Source: an uncultured Clostridia bacterium
GTDB taxonomy: Bacteria > Bacillota > Clostridia > TANB77 > CAG-508
Direction: 5' to 3'
Length of the DNA: 44,864 nt
Assembly (NCBI GenBank): GCA_947632535.1
Contig: CANRPR010000010.1
Coordinates: 1-44,864, forward strand
The notes under the pieces are model-generated. The model was not told where the DNA came from. It worked only from the letters and a program-made list of their open reading frames with translations, and ran no database searches. The translations under genes were made by a program, and so were the position numbers. Below are positions 11,301 through 22,753 of this stretch, piece after piece; position 1 is the stretch's first letter, and each line of letters starts with the position of its first letter.

Positions 11301-11656
11301 GTATATTTTTCCTTGCCAGTACTATGTGTTTTTACTGCCGATGTAGTAGTATAATGTTTACCTTTGCAGAATTCCATCATAGTAGCCACAATATGCTTAC
11401 AAGCTCCATAATGAGAAGAATAATCAGCACATTCGCATGACAAGTTTTGCAATTCAGCATTTTTAACATTTATATAAACATGGTAATTATCAAGATTTCC
11501 GTTAACAATAGCATTAATTTCAAAATTATTAGAATTCTCATAAACTACCTTTTGAATATTAACTTTTCCTTTTAGCTGATATGTCTTAGCTCTTTCTAAC
11601 CTTTCTGAACCAGCATATTGATATAAATCGTTTGTGATACTAGGATTTACAAGCAT
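8363..11656 (-). CDS. SNF2-family helicase with N-terminal SWIM zinc finger
   Basis: SWIM CxCxnHxxxxxxCKH (CECADYSSHYGACKH); GGILADDMGLGKTLQLI; DEAQYMKN; LTGTPIENSL; QATDRAYRIGQ. No in-frame CGG over 1097 codons. Confidence 0.95.
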   Translation of the reverse strand: MLVNPSITNDLYQYAGSERLERAKTYQLKGKVNIQKVVYENSNNFEINAIVNGNLDNYHVYINVKNAELQNLSCECADYSSHYGACKHIVATMMEFCKGKHYTTTSAVKTHSTGKEKYTDFKDLINTFYEDFENSSSLEENNVSLSQYGNVKIIPKLLYDKFSGEIKVEFKIGTTQIYKLKNLVDFYDYMLRHELFRYGAKLSFVHCEDAFCEDSRPLLHFIMKYAEIIKYVNSNSTHRFYGRALSVEYITLSNSGLDELFEILNGQEITIERDYVSESVHLLAHEPELYFDLIHSDSNEYKLLCPIETYNTYFVFYGKEFSYFLHGNILYRCSKDYENSVIKLLEVFRRNFTSEIKFSQSDLYNFFSMVVPKVEKYINTKSIDEMELEPYLPQKLGVKVFLDMDSSNNIICTMQFCYGNIEFNPIDETARVEAVRNILDETSALNLLRKTGFLIDKKNLRFILTDEEKIYNFLSEDINEYMQKFEVLASDDFKEKQIKQPKLGSLGVKLENNLLSINLENLNFDKSELQEILSKYRLKKKYHRLKDGSFFSLEENESLDFIEELMDGANIEYRDISKNEIQLPISRTLYLDNILHNLHHTPINKSSSYTQMLSNIENVDIEIPKILDGVLRPYQKTGFEWLKTLDLYNLGGILADDMGLGKTLQLISLILAYKEENLTSRKPILVVCPSSLSLNWKNEIAKFVDNIRTLVISGSADIRLAKIKDIPNYDVVITSYDLLKRDIEIYEDINYEFRYVIADEAQYMKNSNTQNAKSIKQIRAQTRFALTGTPIENSLSELWSIFDFVIPGYLFSYKKFKEKFEIPIVRDNNEQAMKRLKALIEPFVLRRTKKEVLTELPDKTITVLNNEMNEEQQKIYLAYLAQAKQELQDELLTNGFDNSRIKILALLTRLRQICCHPSLFINGYNSNSSKLEQCIDIVNSAIEAGHKILLFSNYTSMFDIIEKELKKYNIQYFKLTGQTKVNTRIELVDEFNSNPDIKVFLISLKAGGTGLNLIGADMVIHYDPWWNISAENQATDRAYRIGQKNNVQVYKLITKNSIEEKIFELQNKKSELIENVLDTNTSFINKLSKEEILSLFE

Positions 11657-11864
11657 AATAAATCTATCCCTTCTAAAAGCAAATATAGCTTAAAAAATAA
11701 GTAATTTTTAACAAATCCACTTTTAAATAATAACTAATTATATCATACTACATAGTAAAAGTAAATAAAATTTCAAGCATAAAAATCATAAAAAATCACG
11801 AATAACTATTGACAATTTTGCACATACTCTGTAAAATAATATTTATAAATTTAATAGTGCTGTG

Positions 11865-12055
11865 AAAATGACGAGCAATTAAAAGAGCTATACAGAGAAA
11901 AAAGGCATTAGCTGAGAGCCTTTTATAGAAAACCTAATTGAAAAACACATTGGAGCATAGTATAAGAAGAGAGAAAAAGTTTAAAAAACTTTTTAAAATA
12001 GGGTGGCACCGCGGAAAAATTCGTCCCTGCATTTATGCAGGGACTTTTTGTTATA
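11865..12055 (+). promoter_or_regulatory. T-box riboswitch leader upstream of aspS
   Basis: Conserved GGGTGGCACCGCGG (from nt 12001) followed by terminator hairpin gtccctgcatttatgcagggac-TTTTTG; candidate GAC specifier near 11870. Confidence 0.9.
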
Positions 12056-12088
12056 TGCAGATAAATAAAAAGGAAAGAAGGAAAAAAT

Positions 12089-13849
12089 ATGAGCATTTAT
12101 AAGAATTACACTTGTGGCCAAATTACATTAGAAGATGTTGGCAAAAAAGTTACAATTGCAGGTTGGTTACAAACAATAAGAGACTTAGGTGGAGTAGTAT
12201 TTATTGATGTAAGGGATCAGTATGGAATTACACAAGCGGTTATATCAGGCAATGAAAAATTGGTTGACTTTGTTAGTAGAATACCAGTAGAATCAACCAT
12301 CACATTAACAGGTACAGTTAGAAAAAGAGACGAAGAAACTATAAACGAAAAAATACAAACAGGGTTGGTAGAAATATTCATTGAGGATATAAAAATTTTA
12401 GGAAAAAGAACTAAAAATTTGCCTTTTGAAATAAATTCAGATAAAGAAGTAAGAGAAGACTTAAGGCTTCAATATAGGTTTTTAGACTTAAGAAATGATA
12501 AATTAAAAGAGAACATTATATTAAGAGCTAAAGTAATACAATACTTAAGAAATCAAATGATAGAGCAAGGATTTCTAGAAGTGCAAACTCCAATTTTAAC
12601 TAGTTCATCTCCAGAAGGTGCAAGAGATTATTTAGTACCAAGCAGAGTACACCCGGGAAAGTTTTATGCATTACCACAAGCTCCACAGCAATTCAAGCAA
12701 TTATTAATGGTTGCTGGGATAGATAAATATTTTCAAATTGCTCCATGCTTTAGAGATGAAGATGCAAGAGCAGATAGGGCACCAGGAGAATTTTATCAAT
12801 TAGATATGGAAATGTCATTTGCAGAACAGGAGGATGTATTTAAGGTAATAGAACCAGTAATGTATAATACCTTTAAAACATTCTCAAATAAGAAAATAGC
12901 ACAATATCCATTTCCAAGAATTGCATATAAAGAAGCTATGTTAAAATATGGAACAGACAAACCAGATTTAAGAAATCCATTAATTATAGAAGATATAACA
13001 GATATATTTGAAAAAATAGACCTAAAAGTATTCAATAACAAAATAGTTAGAGTTATTGCAATACATGATGTACAAGAACAGCCAAGAAGCTTTTTCGAAG
13101 GAATGACAGACTTTGCAATGCAGGAATGTAAAGCAAAAGGATTAGCATGGCTTAGAATAATGGAGGATAGAAGTTTTCAAGGTCCTATTGCTAAATTTAT
13201 TGACGATACTGCAAGAGAAGAAATATTAAAAAGAACAAATTCAAAAGAAGGTGATGCAATCTTCTTCATAGCAGAAAAAACAGGAGTAGTTGAAAAATTA
13301 GCAGGGCAAATAAGAGATGAGTTAGGAAAAAGATTAGACTTAATAGACGAAAATGTATTTCAATTTTGCTGGATTATAGATTTTCCAATGTACGAACTTT
13401 CAGAAAATAACACAATAGAATTCAGCCATAATCCATTTTCAATGCCACAGGGAGGTTTAGAAGCACTTAAAAATGAAAAGCCATTAGATATACTAGCATA
13501 TCAATATGACATAGTTTGTAATGGAATAGAGTTATCTTCAGGTGCTGTTAGAAACCATGATCCAGAAATAATGATAAAAGCATTTGAAATAGCTGGATAT
13601 ACCAAGCAACATATAGAAGAAAAGTTTTCAGCTTTGTTTAATGCCTTTCAATATGGTGCACCACCACATGCTGGAATTGCACCAGGAGTAGATAGAATGA
13701 TAATGCTACTAACAGGAGAGCCAAGTATTAGAGAAGTAATAGCATTCCCATTAAATAGCAAAGCACAAGATTTACTTATGGGAGCACCAGGAAATGTTAC
13801 AAGAGAACAGTTAAGAGATATACACATAAAACTTGATATAAAAGAATAA
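12089..13849 (+). CDS. aspS: Aspartyl-tRNA synthetase
   Basis: Class II motifs: FLEVQTPILTSSSPEGARDYLVPSR, FYALPQAPQQFKQLLMVAGIDKYFQIAPCFRDEDARADR, HAGIAPGVDRMIMLL. Confidence 0.98.
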   Translation: MSIYKNYTCGQITLEDVGKKVTIAGWLQTIRDLGGVVFIDVRDQYGITQAVISGNEKLVDFVSRIPVESTITLTGTVRKRDEETINEKIQTGLVEIFIEDIKILGKRTKNLPFEINSDKEVREDLRLQYRFLDLRNDKLKENIILRAKVIQYLRNQMIEQGFLEVQTPILTSSSPEGARDYLVPSRVHPGKFYALPQAPQQFKQLLMVAGIDKYFQIAPCFRDEDARADRAPGEFYQLDMEMSFAEQEDVFKVIEPVMYNTFKTFSNKKIAQYPFPRIAYKEAMLKYGTDKPDLRNPLIIEDITDIFEKIDLKVFNNKIVRVIAIHDVQEQPRSFFEGMTDFAMQECKAKGLAWLRIMEDRSFQGPIAKFIDDTAREEILKRTNSKEGDAIFFIAEKTGVVEKLAGQIRDELGKRLDLIDENVFQFCWIIDFPMYELSENNTIEFSHNPFSMPQGGLEALKNEKPLDILAYQYDIVCNGIELSSGAVRNHDPEIMIKAFEIAGYTKQHIEEKFSALFNAFQYGAPPHAGIAPGVDRMIMLLTGEPSIREVIAFPLNSKAQDLLMGAPGNVTREQLRDIHIKLDIKE

Positions 13850-13857
13850 ATTATAAA

Positions 13858-13908
13858 GCGAATCTAGACTATTAAGTGGAAAATTTAATAATCTAGATTC
13901 GTTTTAAT
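13858..13908 (+). terminator. Terminator after aspS
   Basis: gcgaatctaga...tctagattcgttttaatt inverted repeat. Confidence 0.7.
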
Positions 13909-14009
13909 TGTTAATTTTTAACTATAATTTTTTGTTATAAATTGTAGACAGATGGACTTTTATAAGTGTATAATAATTATACTTGGATAAAACAAAGGGG
14001 ATGAAAAAC

Positions 14010-15119
14010 ATGAGAAAATACTTATTTACTTCTGAAAGTGTTACAGAAGGGCATCCAGATAAATTATGCGATTTAATTTCTGATAGCATATTAGACGAAT
14101 ACTTAGAGCAGGATGAAAATTCGCGAGTAGCAGTTGAAACTTTTGCCTCTAATAATTGCATAATGATTGCTGGACAGGTAACATCAAAAGGAGTAGTAGA
14201 TATAGAAAAACTTGTGCGAAATGTTATAAAAGAAATTGGATATGTAGATTCAAGTGTTGATATAGATTATAGAACTTGCAAAATTGAATGCAATATAACA
14301 AAACAGAGTTCAGATATTGCAAAAGGTGTAGATATTGGTGGAGCAGGTGATCAAGGAATGATGTTTGGCTATGCATGTGATGAAACGCCAGAATATATGC
14401 CATTTGCAATATCTATGGCACATGCATTATCAGCAAGACTAGCTCAAGTAAGAAAAAATGGTGAAATACCATACCTAAAGCCAGATGCTAAAACCCAAGT
14501 AACAGTTGAATATGAAAATGAGAAACCAAAAAGAATAGAAACAGTATTAATTTCAAGTCAACATACACAAGATACAGATATGGAACAATTAAAAAAAGAA
14601 CTTACTAATAAAGTTATAAAAAAAGTCATTCCAGAAAAGTATATGGATAATCAAACTAAAATATATATTAATCCTACAGGTAGATTTGTAATAGGTGGAC
14701 CCTTAGGAGATACAGGACTTACAGGAAGAAAAATCATTGTGGATACATATGGTGGATATGCGAGACATGGTGGAGGAGCATTTTCAGGTAAAGATGCAAC
14801 AAAGGTAGATCGTTCAGCAGCATACATGTTAAGGCATATTGCTAAAAATATTGTTGCAAATGGATATGCTAAAAGATGTGAATTACAGGTAGCATATGGC
14901 ATTGGTATGGAACAGCCAATATCAATTTATGTTGATACATTTGGTACAAACACAATTCCAGAAGAAGAAATAATAGAAAAAATAAATAGAAAATTTGATT
15001 TAACACCAAATGGAATAATACAATATTTGCAATTAAGAAAGCCAATTTATACAAAAACAACAAATTATGGACATTTCGGAAAGCCAGACTTACCATGGGA
15101 GAAAATAATTGAATTTTAA
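14010..15119 (+). CDS. metK: S-adenosylmethionine synthetase
   Basis: [56 protein letters not shown]. Confidence 0.98.
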   Translation: MRKYLFTSESVTEGHPDKLCDLISDSILDEYLEQDENSRVAVETFASNNCIMIAGQVTSKGVVDIEKLVRNVIKEIGYVDSSVDIDYRTCKIECNITKQSSDIAKGVDIGGAGDQGMMFGYACDETPEYMPFAISMAHALSARLAQVRKNGEIPYLKPDAKTQVTVEYENEKPKRIETVLISSQHTQDTDMEQLKKELTNKVIKKVIPEKYMDNQTKIYINPTGRFVIGGPLGDTGLTGRKIIVDTYGGYARHGGGAFSGKDATKVDRSAAYMLRHIAKNIVANGYAKRCELQVAYGIGMEQPISIYVDTFGTNTIPEEEIIEKINRKFDLTPNGIIQYLQLRKPIYTKTTNYGHFGKPDLPWEKIIEF

Positions 15120-15198
15120 AGAAAAAATTGCATACAATGGAAATATAGATTTATTATAAAAACAGTAAAGTATAAGTCTAAGAAGGGAATGTTATTAA

Positions 15199-16941
15199 AT
15201 GGATAAGAAGGAAGAAGTTGAGGTTGCTTTTGAAGAAAAAGTAGCTGAGGATGACGAAATAGAACCAAAAATAGAAGATAAGAATACAGAAGATAAGGAT
15301 CAAGAAGTAAAAGAAGAAATAGTGCAAGAAGAGGTTGAGAAAAAATTAGAAGAAGCTGAAAATATCATAGAAAATTATGAACAAAATAAAGCAGGAAAAG
15401 GTTTAACAAAATATGCAATTATAATATCAGTTATATCTTTTATTCTTATAATAGCGGTAATTATATTTTCTACAATATTTGCGTTAATAAACAGAAGTAG
15501 TAATAAAATAATTTCAGGTGTAAGTATAAAGGGAATAGATGTATCTGGATTAACAATAGAAGAAGCAAAACAAAAGTTAAGTGATAATATTTTACCTAAT
15601 TTGGAGCAGGAAATAGCATTAAAACATGGAGATTATACTACATCTATTATACCAAAACAAATAGAGGCAAATTTTAGAATAGACGAGGCCGTAAATATAG
15701 CATATAGCATGGGTAGAGATGGAAATATTTTAAAAGATAACTATAAAATTATAAATACATATTTAGGAAGTACTAATATAACTCCAGCTTTTAGCTACAA
15801 TCAAAAAATATTAGAAGACTTTATAACAAATGCTTCAGACAATTTACCAGATAAAGTAATACAAAGCAGTTACTGTATCGAAAATAATAAACTAATAATT
15901 TCAAAAGGAACAAAAGGAAACACAATTCAAAGTGAAATCCTAGAAAATGCGATTATAGACAATATTGTGAATTTAAAAGAAGAGAATGCAATAGAAATAC
16001 CTGTTAAAGAAGTAGAACCAAATGCGATAGATATTGATAAAATTAGAGGAGAGATATACAAAGAGCCAAAAGACGCATATTATACAAGAAACCCATTTGC
16101 CGTATATCCACATGTAAATGGTGTAGACTTTGATATGTCGGTTGAAGAAGCAAAAAATCTAGTTGCCAATACTACTGAAGGTGATATAACAATTCCATTA
16201 AAAATAACAACTCCAGCAGTAACAACAAATCAGATTGGAACAGAAGCATTTCCAGATCAACTAGCAACATTTACAACTAAATTTTCTACAGCAGATGGAA
16301 ACAGAACTACTAATATAAGACTAGCAACTTCTAAAATAAATGGAGTAGTTTTAATGCCAGGAGAAACATTTTCATATAATCAGGTTGTAGGAAAAAGAAC
16401 AGTAAGTGCTGGATTTAAGTCTGCACATGTATTTTCAAACGGTCAAGTATTAGACGATGTTGGTGGAGGAATATGTCAAGTATCTTCAACACTATATAAT
16501 GCTGTTTTACTATCAAACTTAGAAATAGTAGAAAGGAAAAATCATACTTTTTATACAGGCTATGTTAAAATAGGTACAGATGCAACAGTATCATGGGGAG
16601 GACCGGACTTTAAGTTTAAGAACTCTAGAAATTATCCAATAAAAATTGTTGGCAAAGTATCAGGCGGGACTGTGACTGTACAAATATATGGATTAAAAGA
16701 ACAAGTGGAATACGAAGTGGTTATAGAATCACAAGTATTGCAAAAAGTTGCTAGAAAAGTTACATATAAACCTACTACCGCTTTAGAAACAGGAAAACAA
16801 AAAGTTGTACAAAGTGGATATGATGGATACAAATCAAGAACATATAAAACATTGAAATTGAATGGAAAAGTAATTTCAAAAGATTTATTATCTACAGATA
16901 CATATAATTCTTTAGAAAAAATAATTGAAGTAGGTCAATAG
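15199..16941 (+). CDS. VanW-family membrane protein with putative peptidoglycan-binding domain
   Basis: N-terminal acidic region, TM, SGVSIKGIDVSGLTIEEAKQKL; VanW core RTTNIRLATSKINGVVLMPGETFSYNQVVGKR...GGGICQVSSTLYNAVL. Confidence 0.9.
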   Translation: MDKKEEVEVAFEEKVAEDDEIEPKIEDKNTEDKDQEVKEEIVQEEVEKKLEEAENIIENYEQNKAGKGLTKYAIIISVISFILIIAVIIFSTIFALINRSSNKIISGVSIKGIDVSGLTIEEAKQKLSDNILPNLEQEIALKHGDYTTSIIPKQIEANFRIDEAVNIAYSMGRDGNILKDNYKIINTYLGSTNITPAFSYNQKILEDFITNASDNLPDKVIQSSYCIENNKLIISKGTKGNTIQSEILENAIIDNIVNLKEENAIEIPVKEVEPNAIDIDKIRGEIYKEPKDAYYTRNPFAVYPHVNGVDFDMSVEEAKNLVANTTEGDITIPLKITTPAVTTNQIGTEAFPDQLATFTTKFSTADGNRTTNIRLATSKINGVVLMPGETFSYNQVVGKRTVSAGFKSAHVFSNGQVLDDVGGGICQVSSTLYNAVLLSNLEIVERKNHTFYTGYVKIGTDATVSWGGPDFKFKNSRNYPIKIVGKVSGGTVTVQIYGLKEQVEYEVVIESQVLQKVARKVTYKPTTALETGKQKVVQSGYDGYKSRTYKTLKLNGKVISKDLLSTDTYNSLEKIIEVGQ

Positions 16942-16946
16942 AATAA

Positions 16947-16985
16947 AAGCACATCTTAGCCTTTTGGTGAAGATGTGTTTTTTTG
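16947..16985 (+). terminator. Terminator after VanW-family gene
   Basis: acatctt...aagatgt stem followed by gttttttt. Confidence 0.7.
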
Positions 16986-17109
16986 TAAAAATAAACTCGT
17001 AAAATGTCAAAAAATGGCGAAAATGTGCGTAAATTAACCAAAAAATATGGTTGTATTTTGCTGGAAAATATTGTATAATAGTAATACATTGGAATAAAAG
17101 GAGAAATAA

Positions 17110-17848
17110 ATGAGAAATATCAAACTAACAATCGAATATGACGGAAAAGATTTCAATCGGTTGGCAAAAGCAGCCAAATAAATTAAATATACAAGGAACA
17201 ATAGAAGAAGCTATAAAAGAAATTGTAAAAGAAGAAGTAGAACTTAACGCCTCTGGAAGAACAGATGCAGGAGTTCATGCTATAGGACAAGTTGCTAATT
17301 TTAAAACAAATAATGTAAGTATACCAATAGAAAAAATGGCATTAGCAATAAACTCTAGATTGAAGAAGAGCATAGTAATAAAGAAAGCAGAAGAAGTAGA
17401 CGAAAATTTTCATGCAAGATATGCTTGTAAAAAGAAAACTTATAGATATATAATAGACAATTCAGAAAATGGAACTGCTATATATAGAAATTTAAAATAT
17501 AATTTTAATCAGAAGTTAGATATAGAAGCAATGAAACAAGCAATAAAATATTTTATTGGTGAACATGATTTTAAAGCATTTAGAGCTAGTGGAACTTCAA
17601 GCAAGAATAGTGTTAGAACAATATATAATGCTGAAATAAGTGTACAAAATCAAGATATAATTATAGAACTTATGGGAAATGGATTTTTATATAACATGGT
17701 GAGAATAATATCAGGAACTCTATTAGATGTAGGTTTGGGAAAAATAGCACCTGAAACTATACCAGAAATAATTAAAAGTGCAGATAGAAGTAAAGCAGGT
17801 AAAACGCTACCTCCACAAGGACTATACTTAGTAAGCGTTGAATATTAA
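17110..17848 (+). CDS. truA: tRNA pseudouridine synthase A, +1 recoded at CGG 17158-17160
   Basis: ATG 17110 frame gives MRNIKLTIEYDGKDFN-CGG; +1 frame gives WQKQPNKLNIQGTIEEAI...ASGRTDAGVHAIGQVANF. CGGT as Gly restores the conserved YDGxxFxGWQxQ motif. Confidence 0.95.
17158..17161 (+). other. CGGT +1 recoding site (Gly) in truA
   Basis: TTC-AAT-CGGT-TGG-CAA restores FxGWQ. Confidence 0.93.
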
Positions 17849-17867
17849 AAGAAGGAAGGATGATGTA

Positions 17868-18993
17868 ATGAGAGAAATAGGGATTTATGTACATGTACCA
17901 TTTTGTGTACAAAAATGTGCATATTGTGATTTTGTGTCTTATGCTGATAAAATAGAATTATCTCAACAATATATTAAAGAAGTAAAAAAAGAGATATCAG
18001 CTAAAAGAAATGAAATAAACGAAGAGATACAAGTAAAAACAATATATATTGGGGGAGGAACCCCATCTTACATTAAAAGTGCATTAATGGTAGATCTTAT
18101 AAATCATATAAGAAAAGAATTTGTTGTTAAACCGGATGCTGAAATAACAATAGAAGCAAATCCGGGAAGTATTACTCAGCCCAAATTAAAAGATTATATG
18201 TCGGTAGGTATTAATAGATTAAGCATGGGCTTGCAAACTACAGATAATAAGCTATTAAACAGACTAGGTAGAGTTCATACATATAATAGATTCTTAGAGA
18301 GTTATCTATTAGCAAGACAAATGCGGAATGAAAAATGTAAATATAGATTTAATGATAGGTATACCTGGTCAAACAATAGAAATATTACAGGATACAATTA
18401 GCGAAGTATTGCAGTTAAATCCAGAACATATATCAGTATATTCTTTAATAGTAGAGCCGGGAACAAAAATAGAAAAATTGTTAAAAAGAAAAAAGTTTGA
18501 ATTACCAAGCGATGAGGAAGAAAGAGAAATGTATTGGTTGGTAAATGAAAAACTAACTGAAAAGGGATATATCCACTATGAAATATCTAATTATGCAAAG
18601 CAAGGGTATCAATCGAAACATAATGTGGACTGCTGGGAGCAAAAAGAATACTTAGGTTTTGGAGTGGCAGCACATTCATACATGGACATGCAAAGGTATT
18701 CTAATACAACTAGTATAGAACAGTATCTTAATGAAAATAACAACTATATAGTAAATGAGATACAAAATAAAAAAATGCAAATGGATGAATATATGATGCT
18801 AGGATTGCGTAAAATAGCAGGAATTAATATTACAAATTTCAAAAATAAGTTTATGGAGAATCCATTGACTGTATATAAAGATGTGTTAGATAAATTAGAA
18901 AAAGAGGAACTAATAAAAGTAGATATGCAAAGCATTTCACTAACCAAAAAAGGCATAGATTTAGCAAATTTAGTATGGGAAGAATTTGTATAA
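17868..18993 (+). CDS. hemW: HemW-like radical SAM protein (coproporphyrinogen III oxidase-like), +1 recoded at CGG 18324-18326
   Basis: IYVHVPFCVQKCAYCDFVSY, IYIGGGTPS in frame 1; NVNIDLMIGIPGQTIEILQDTI in the +1 frame. Join at CAA-ATG-CGGA-ATG-AAA gives ARQMGMKNVNIDLMIGIPGQT. Confidence 0.95.
18324..18327 (+). other. CGGA +1 recoding site (Gly) in hemW
   Basis: CAA-ATG-CGGA-ATG-AAA. Confidence 0.92.
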
Positions 18994-19035
18994 ATCACAT
19001 TCACAAAAAATTCACAAAAAAATTAGCAGAAAGTA

Positions 19036-19064
19036 TTGACAACTGCTAATAGTGGGTATAATAT
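19036..19064 (+). promoter_or_regulatory. Putative sigma-A promoter of hrcA operon
   Basis: TTGACA (19036-19041) and TATAAT/TAATAT (from 19057) with 15-17 nt spacing, just upstream of CIRCE. Confidence 0.6.
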
Positions 19065-19072
19065 ATATAGCG

Positions 19073-19099
19073 TTAGCAGTCAAACTAATCGAGTGCTAA
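19073..19099 (+). promoter_or_regulatory. CIRCE operator
   Basis: TTAGCAGTC-N9-GAGTGCTAA, one mismatch to consensus TTAGCACTC-N9-GAGTGCTAA, directly upstream of hrcA. Confidence 0.93.
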
Positions 19100-19114
19100 A
19101 AGGGGTGAAAAAAG

Positions 19115-20149
19115 TTGTTAGATGAAAGAAAGAAAAAAGTACTACAAGCAATTGTAGAAGAATATATCAATACAGCAGAACCCGTAAGCTCTAATACTTT
19201 AACACATAATCATGGACTAGAATGCAGTAGTGCAACAATTAGAAATGAAATGTCAGAACTAGAAAAAAGTGGATTTCTAGATAAGCCACATACATCAGCA
19301 GGAAGAGTGCCATCAGCAAAAGGTTATCGCTTTTATGTGGACGAATTAATAAAAGAAGATAACATCAGTATAGAGGAAATCAAGTATATACAAGAAAAAT
19401 TAGAAACAAAAGTAAATGAAATACAAGATTTAACGAAAATAGCAACAACAACATTATCAGAAATAACACATTACACATCAGTTGCAATAGGCCCAAAAAG
19501 CAATTTACAAATTATAGAGGACATCAAATTTGTTTTATTAGGCAGTAGAATGCTAATGGTTGTAATTATGACAGATACAAAACTTGTAAAAGAAACTATA
19601 ATAAAATATGATGAAGATATTACACAAAGTCAAGTAGAAACTCTAAACAATCTATTTAGCAGCAAATTAGTAGGCAAACCTTTAGACAAAATAGACAAAC
19701 CAATGGAAGAATATATTTTATCAGAAATCAATTATAGTGTTAGCGTAATTAAGCCAATTATAGAACAAATTAACAAAGTGGTAGAAGAAGAAAATACCAT
19801 AATGTTAGAAGGGGCAAATAGAGCATTCGAATTACCAGAATTTAAGAGTCTAGAAATTGCAAGAAACTTTATTAATGTATTAGATACAAAAGAATTGGTT
19901 GTAGATATGTTAAATACAGGTATAGCAAAAGATATAAATGTATATATAGGTGACGAAAATGATAATAAGCAATTAAAGGATTTTAGTATAGTTACATTTA
20001 GACATAAAATTCATGGTAAAGATGTAGGAACTATAGGGATAATAGGTCCTAAAAGAATGGATTATTCAAAAGTAATTTCAGTTATGAAATATATAAGCAA
20101 AAAGATGAATAGCACGGACAATGAAGATGAAGATAATGAAAGGAGATAA
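19115..20149 (+). CDS. hrcA: Heat-inducible transcription repressor HrcA (TTG start)
   Basis: LDERKKKVLQAIVEEYINTAEPVSSNTL...SSATIRNEMSELEKSGFLDKPHTSAGRVPSAKGYRFYVDEL. Confidence 0.97.
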   Translation: MLDERKKKVLQAIVEEYINTAEPVSSNTLTHNHGLECSSATIRNEMSELEKSGFLDKPHTSAGRVPSAKGYRFYVDELIKEDNISIEEIKYIQEKLETKVNEIQDLTKIATTTLSEITHYTSVAIGPKSNLQIIEDIKFVLLGSRMLMVVIMTDTKLVKETIIKYDEDITQSQVETLNNLFSSKLVGKPLDKIDKPMEEYILSEINYSVSVIKPIIEQINKVVEEENTIMLEGANRAFELPEFKSLEIARNFINVLDTKELVVDMLNTGIAKDINVYIGDENDNKQLKDFSIVTFRHKIHGKDVGTIGIIGPKRMDYSKVISVMKYISKKMNSTDNEDEDNERR

Positions 20150-20152
20150 ATT

Positions 20153-20671
20153 ATGGCAGACAAAAAAGCAGAACAAATGGAAAAAATGGAAAACATAGAA
20201 AACACTGAAAAGCAAGAAGAAAATAATAAAGCACAGGAACAGATGGTACCAAAACAGCAATTTGACGAAATAGAAGATAGATATAAAAGACTAATGGCAG
20301 AATTTGATAACTATAAAAAAAGAAGTTCAAAAGAAAGAGAAGGATTGTACAATTCATTAATTTCAGATATAGTAACATCATTTTTGCCAATACTAGACAA
20401 CCTAGAAAAAGCAGTAAACACGAACACAGCTGACGAAAACTACAAACAAGGAGTACAAATGGTATTAAAACAATTTACAGACACTTTAGGAGCTTTAGGA
20501 GTACAAACAATAGAAACAGTCGGAAAAACCTTTGATCCAGAACTACATGAAGCAGTAAGTAGTGTACAAGACGACAACTTAGGCGAGAAAGAAATAAAAG
20601 AAGAATTTAGAAAAGGCTACAAAATAGGCAACAAAGTAATAAGACACTCTATGGTAGTGGTAGCAAATTAA
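20153..20671 (+). CDS. grpE: Nucleotide exchange factor GrpE
   Basis: RYKRLMAEFDNYKKRSSKE; FDPELHEAV; between hrcA and dnaK. Confidence 0.95.
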   Translation: MADKKAEQMEKMENIENTEKQEENNKAQEQMVPKQQFDEIEDRYKRLMAEFDNYKKRSSKEREGLYNSLISDIVTSFLPILDNLEKAVNTNTADENYKQGVQMVLKQFTDTLGALGVQTIETVGKTFDPELHEAVSSVQDDNLGEKEIKEEFRKGYKIGNKVIRHSMVVVAN

Positions 20672-20674
20672 ATT

Positions 20675-20729
20675 TGTCCAAATGGGGACGGTTCTTTTTT
20701 GGACATTTTGTCCAATTAGGGACGCTTCT
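20675..20729 (+). repeat. Dispersed intergenic repeat copy 2
   Basis: Identical 55-bp core to 7557-7611. Confidence 0.9.
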
Positions 20730-20732
20730 ATC

Positions 20733-20758
20733 CAAAGCACTGATACCCTAGTGCTTTG
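20733..20758 (+). terminator. Hairpin between grpE and dnaK
   Basis: caaagcact-gataccct-agtgctttg inverted repeat; no clear T tract, so possibly a processing or attenuation hairpin. Confidence 0.45.
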
Positions 20759-20819
20759 ACGATATAAAATTGTTATTAAATTTATAAGTATATAAAATAT
20801 TTTAAGGAGGAATTTTTAA

Positions 20820-22679
<1,860 letters not shown>

Positions 22680-22753
22680 TATAAAATTAGCAAGATAGAG
22701 GAGAAATTCATTAAGAATTATCCTCTACTTAGCTTATAATGTTGGAGGAAGAA

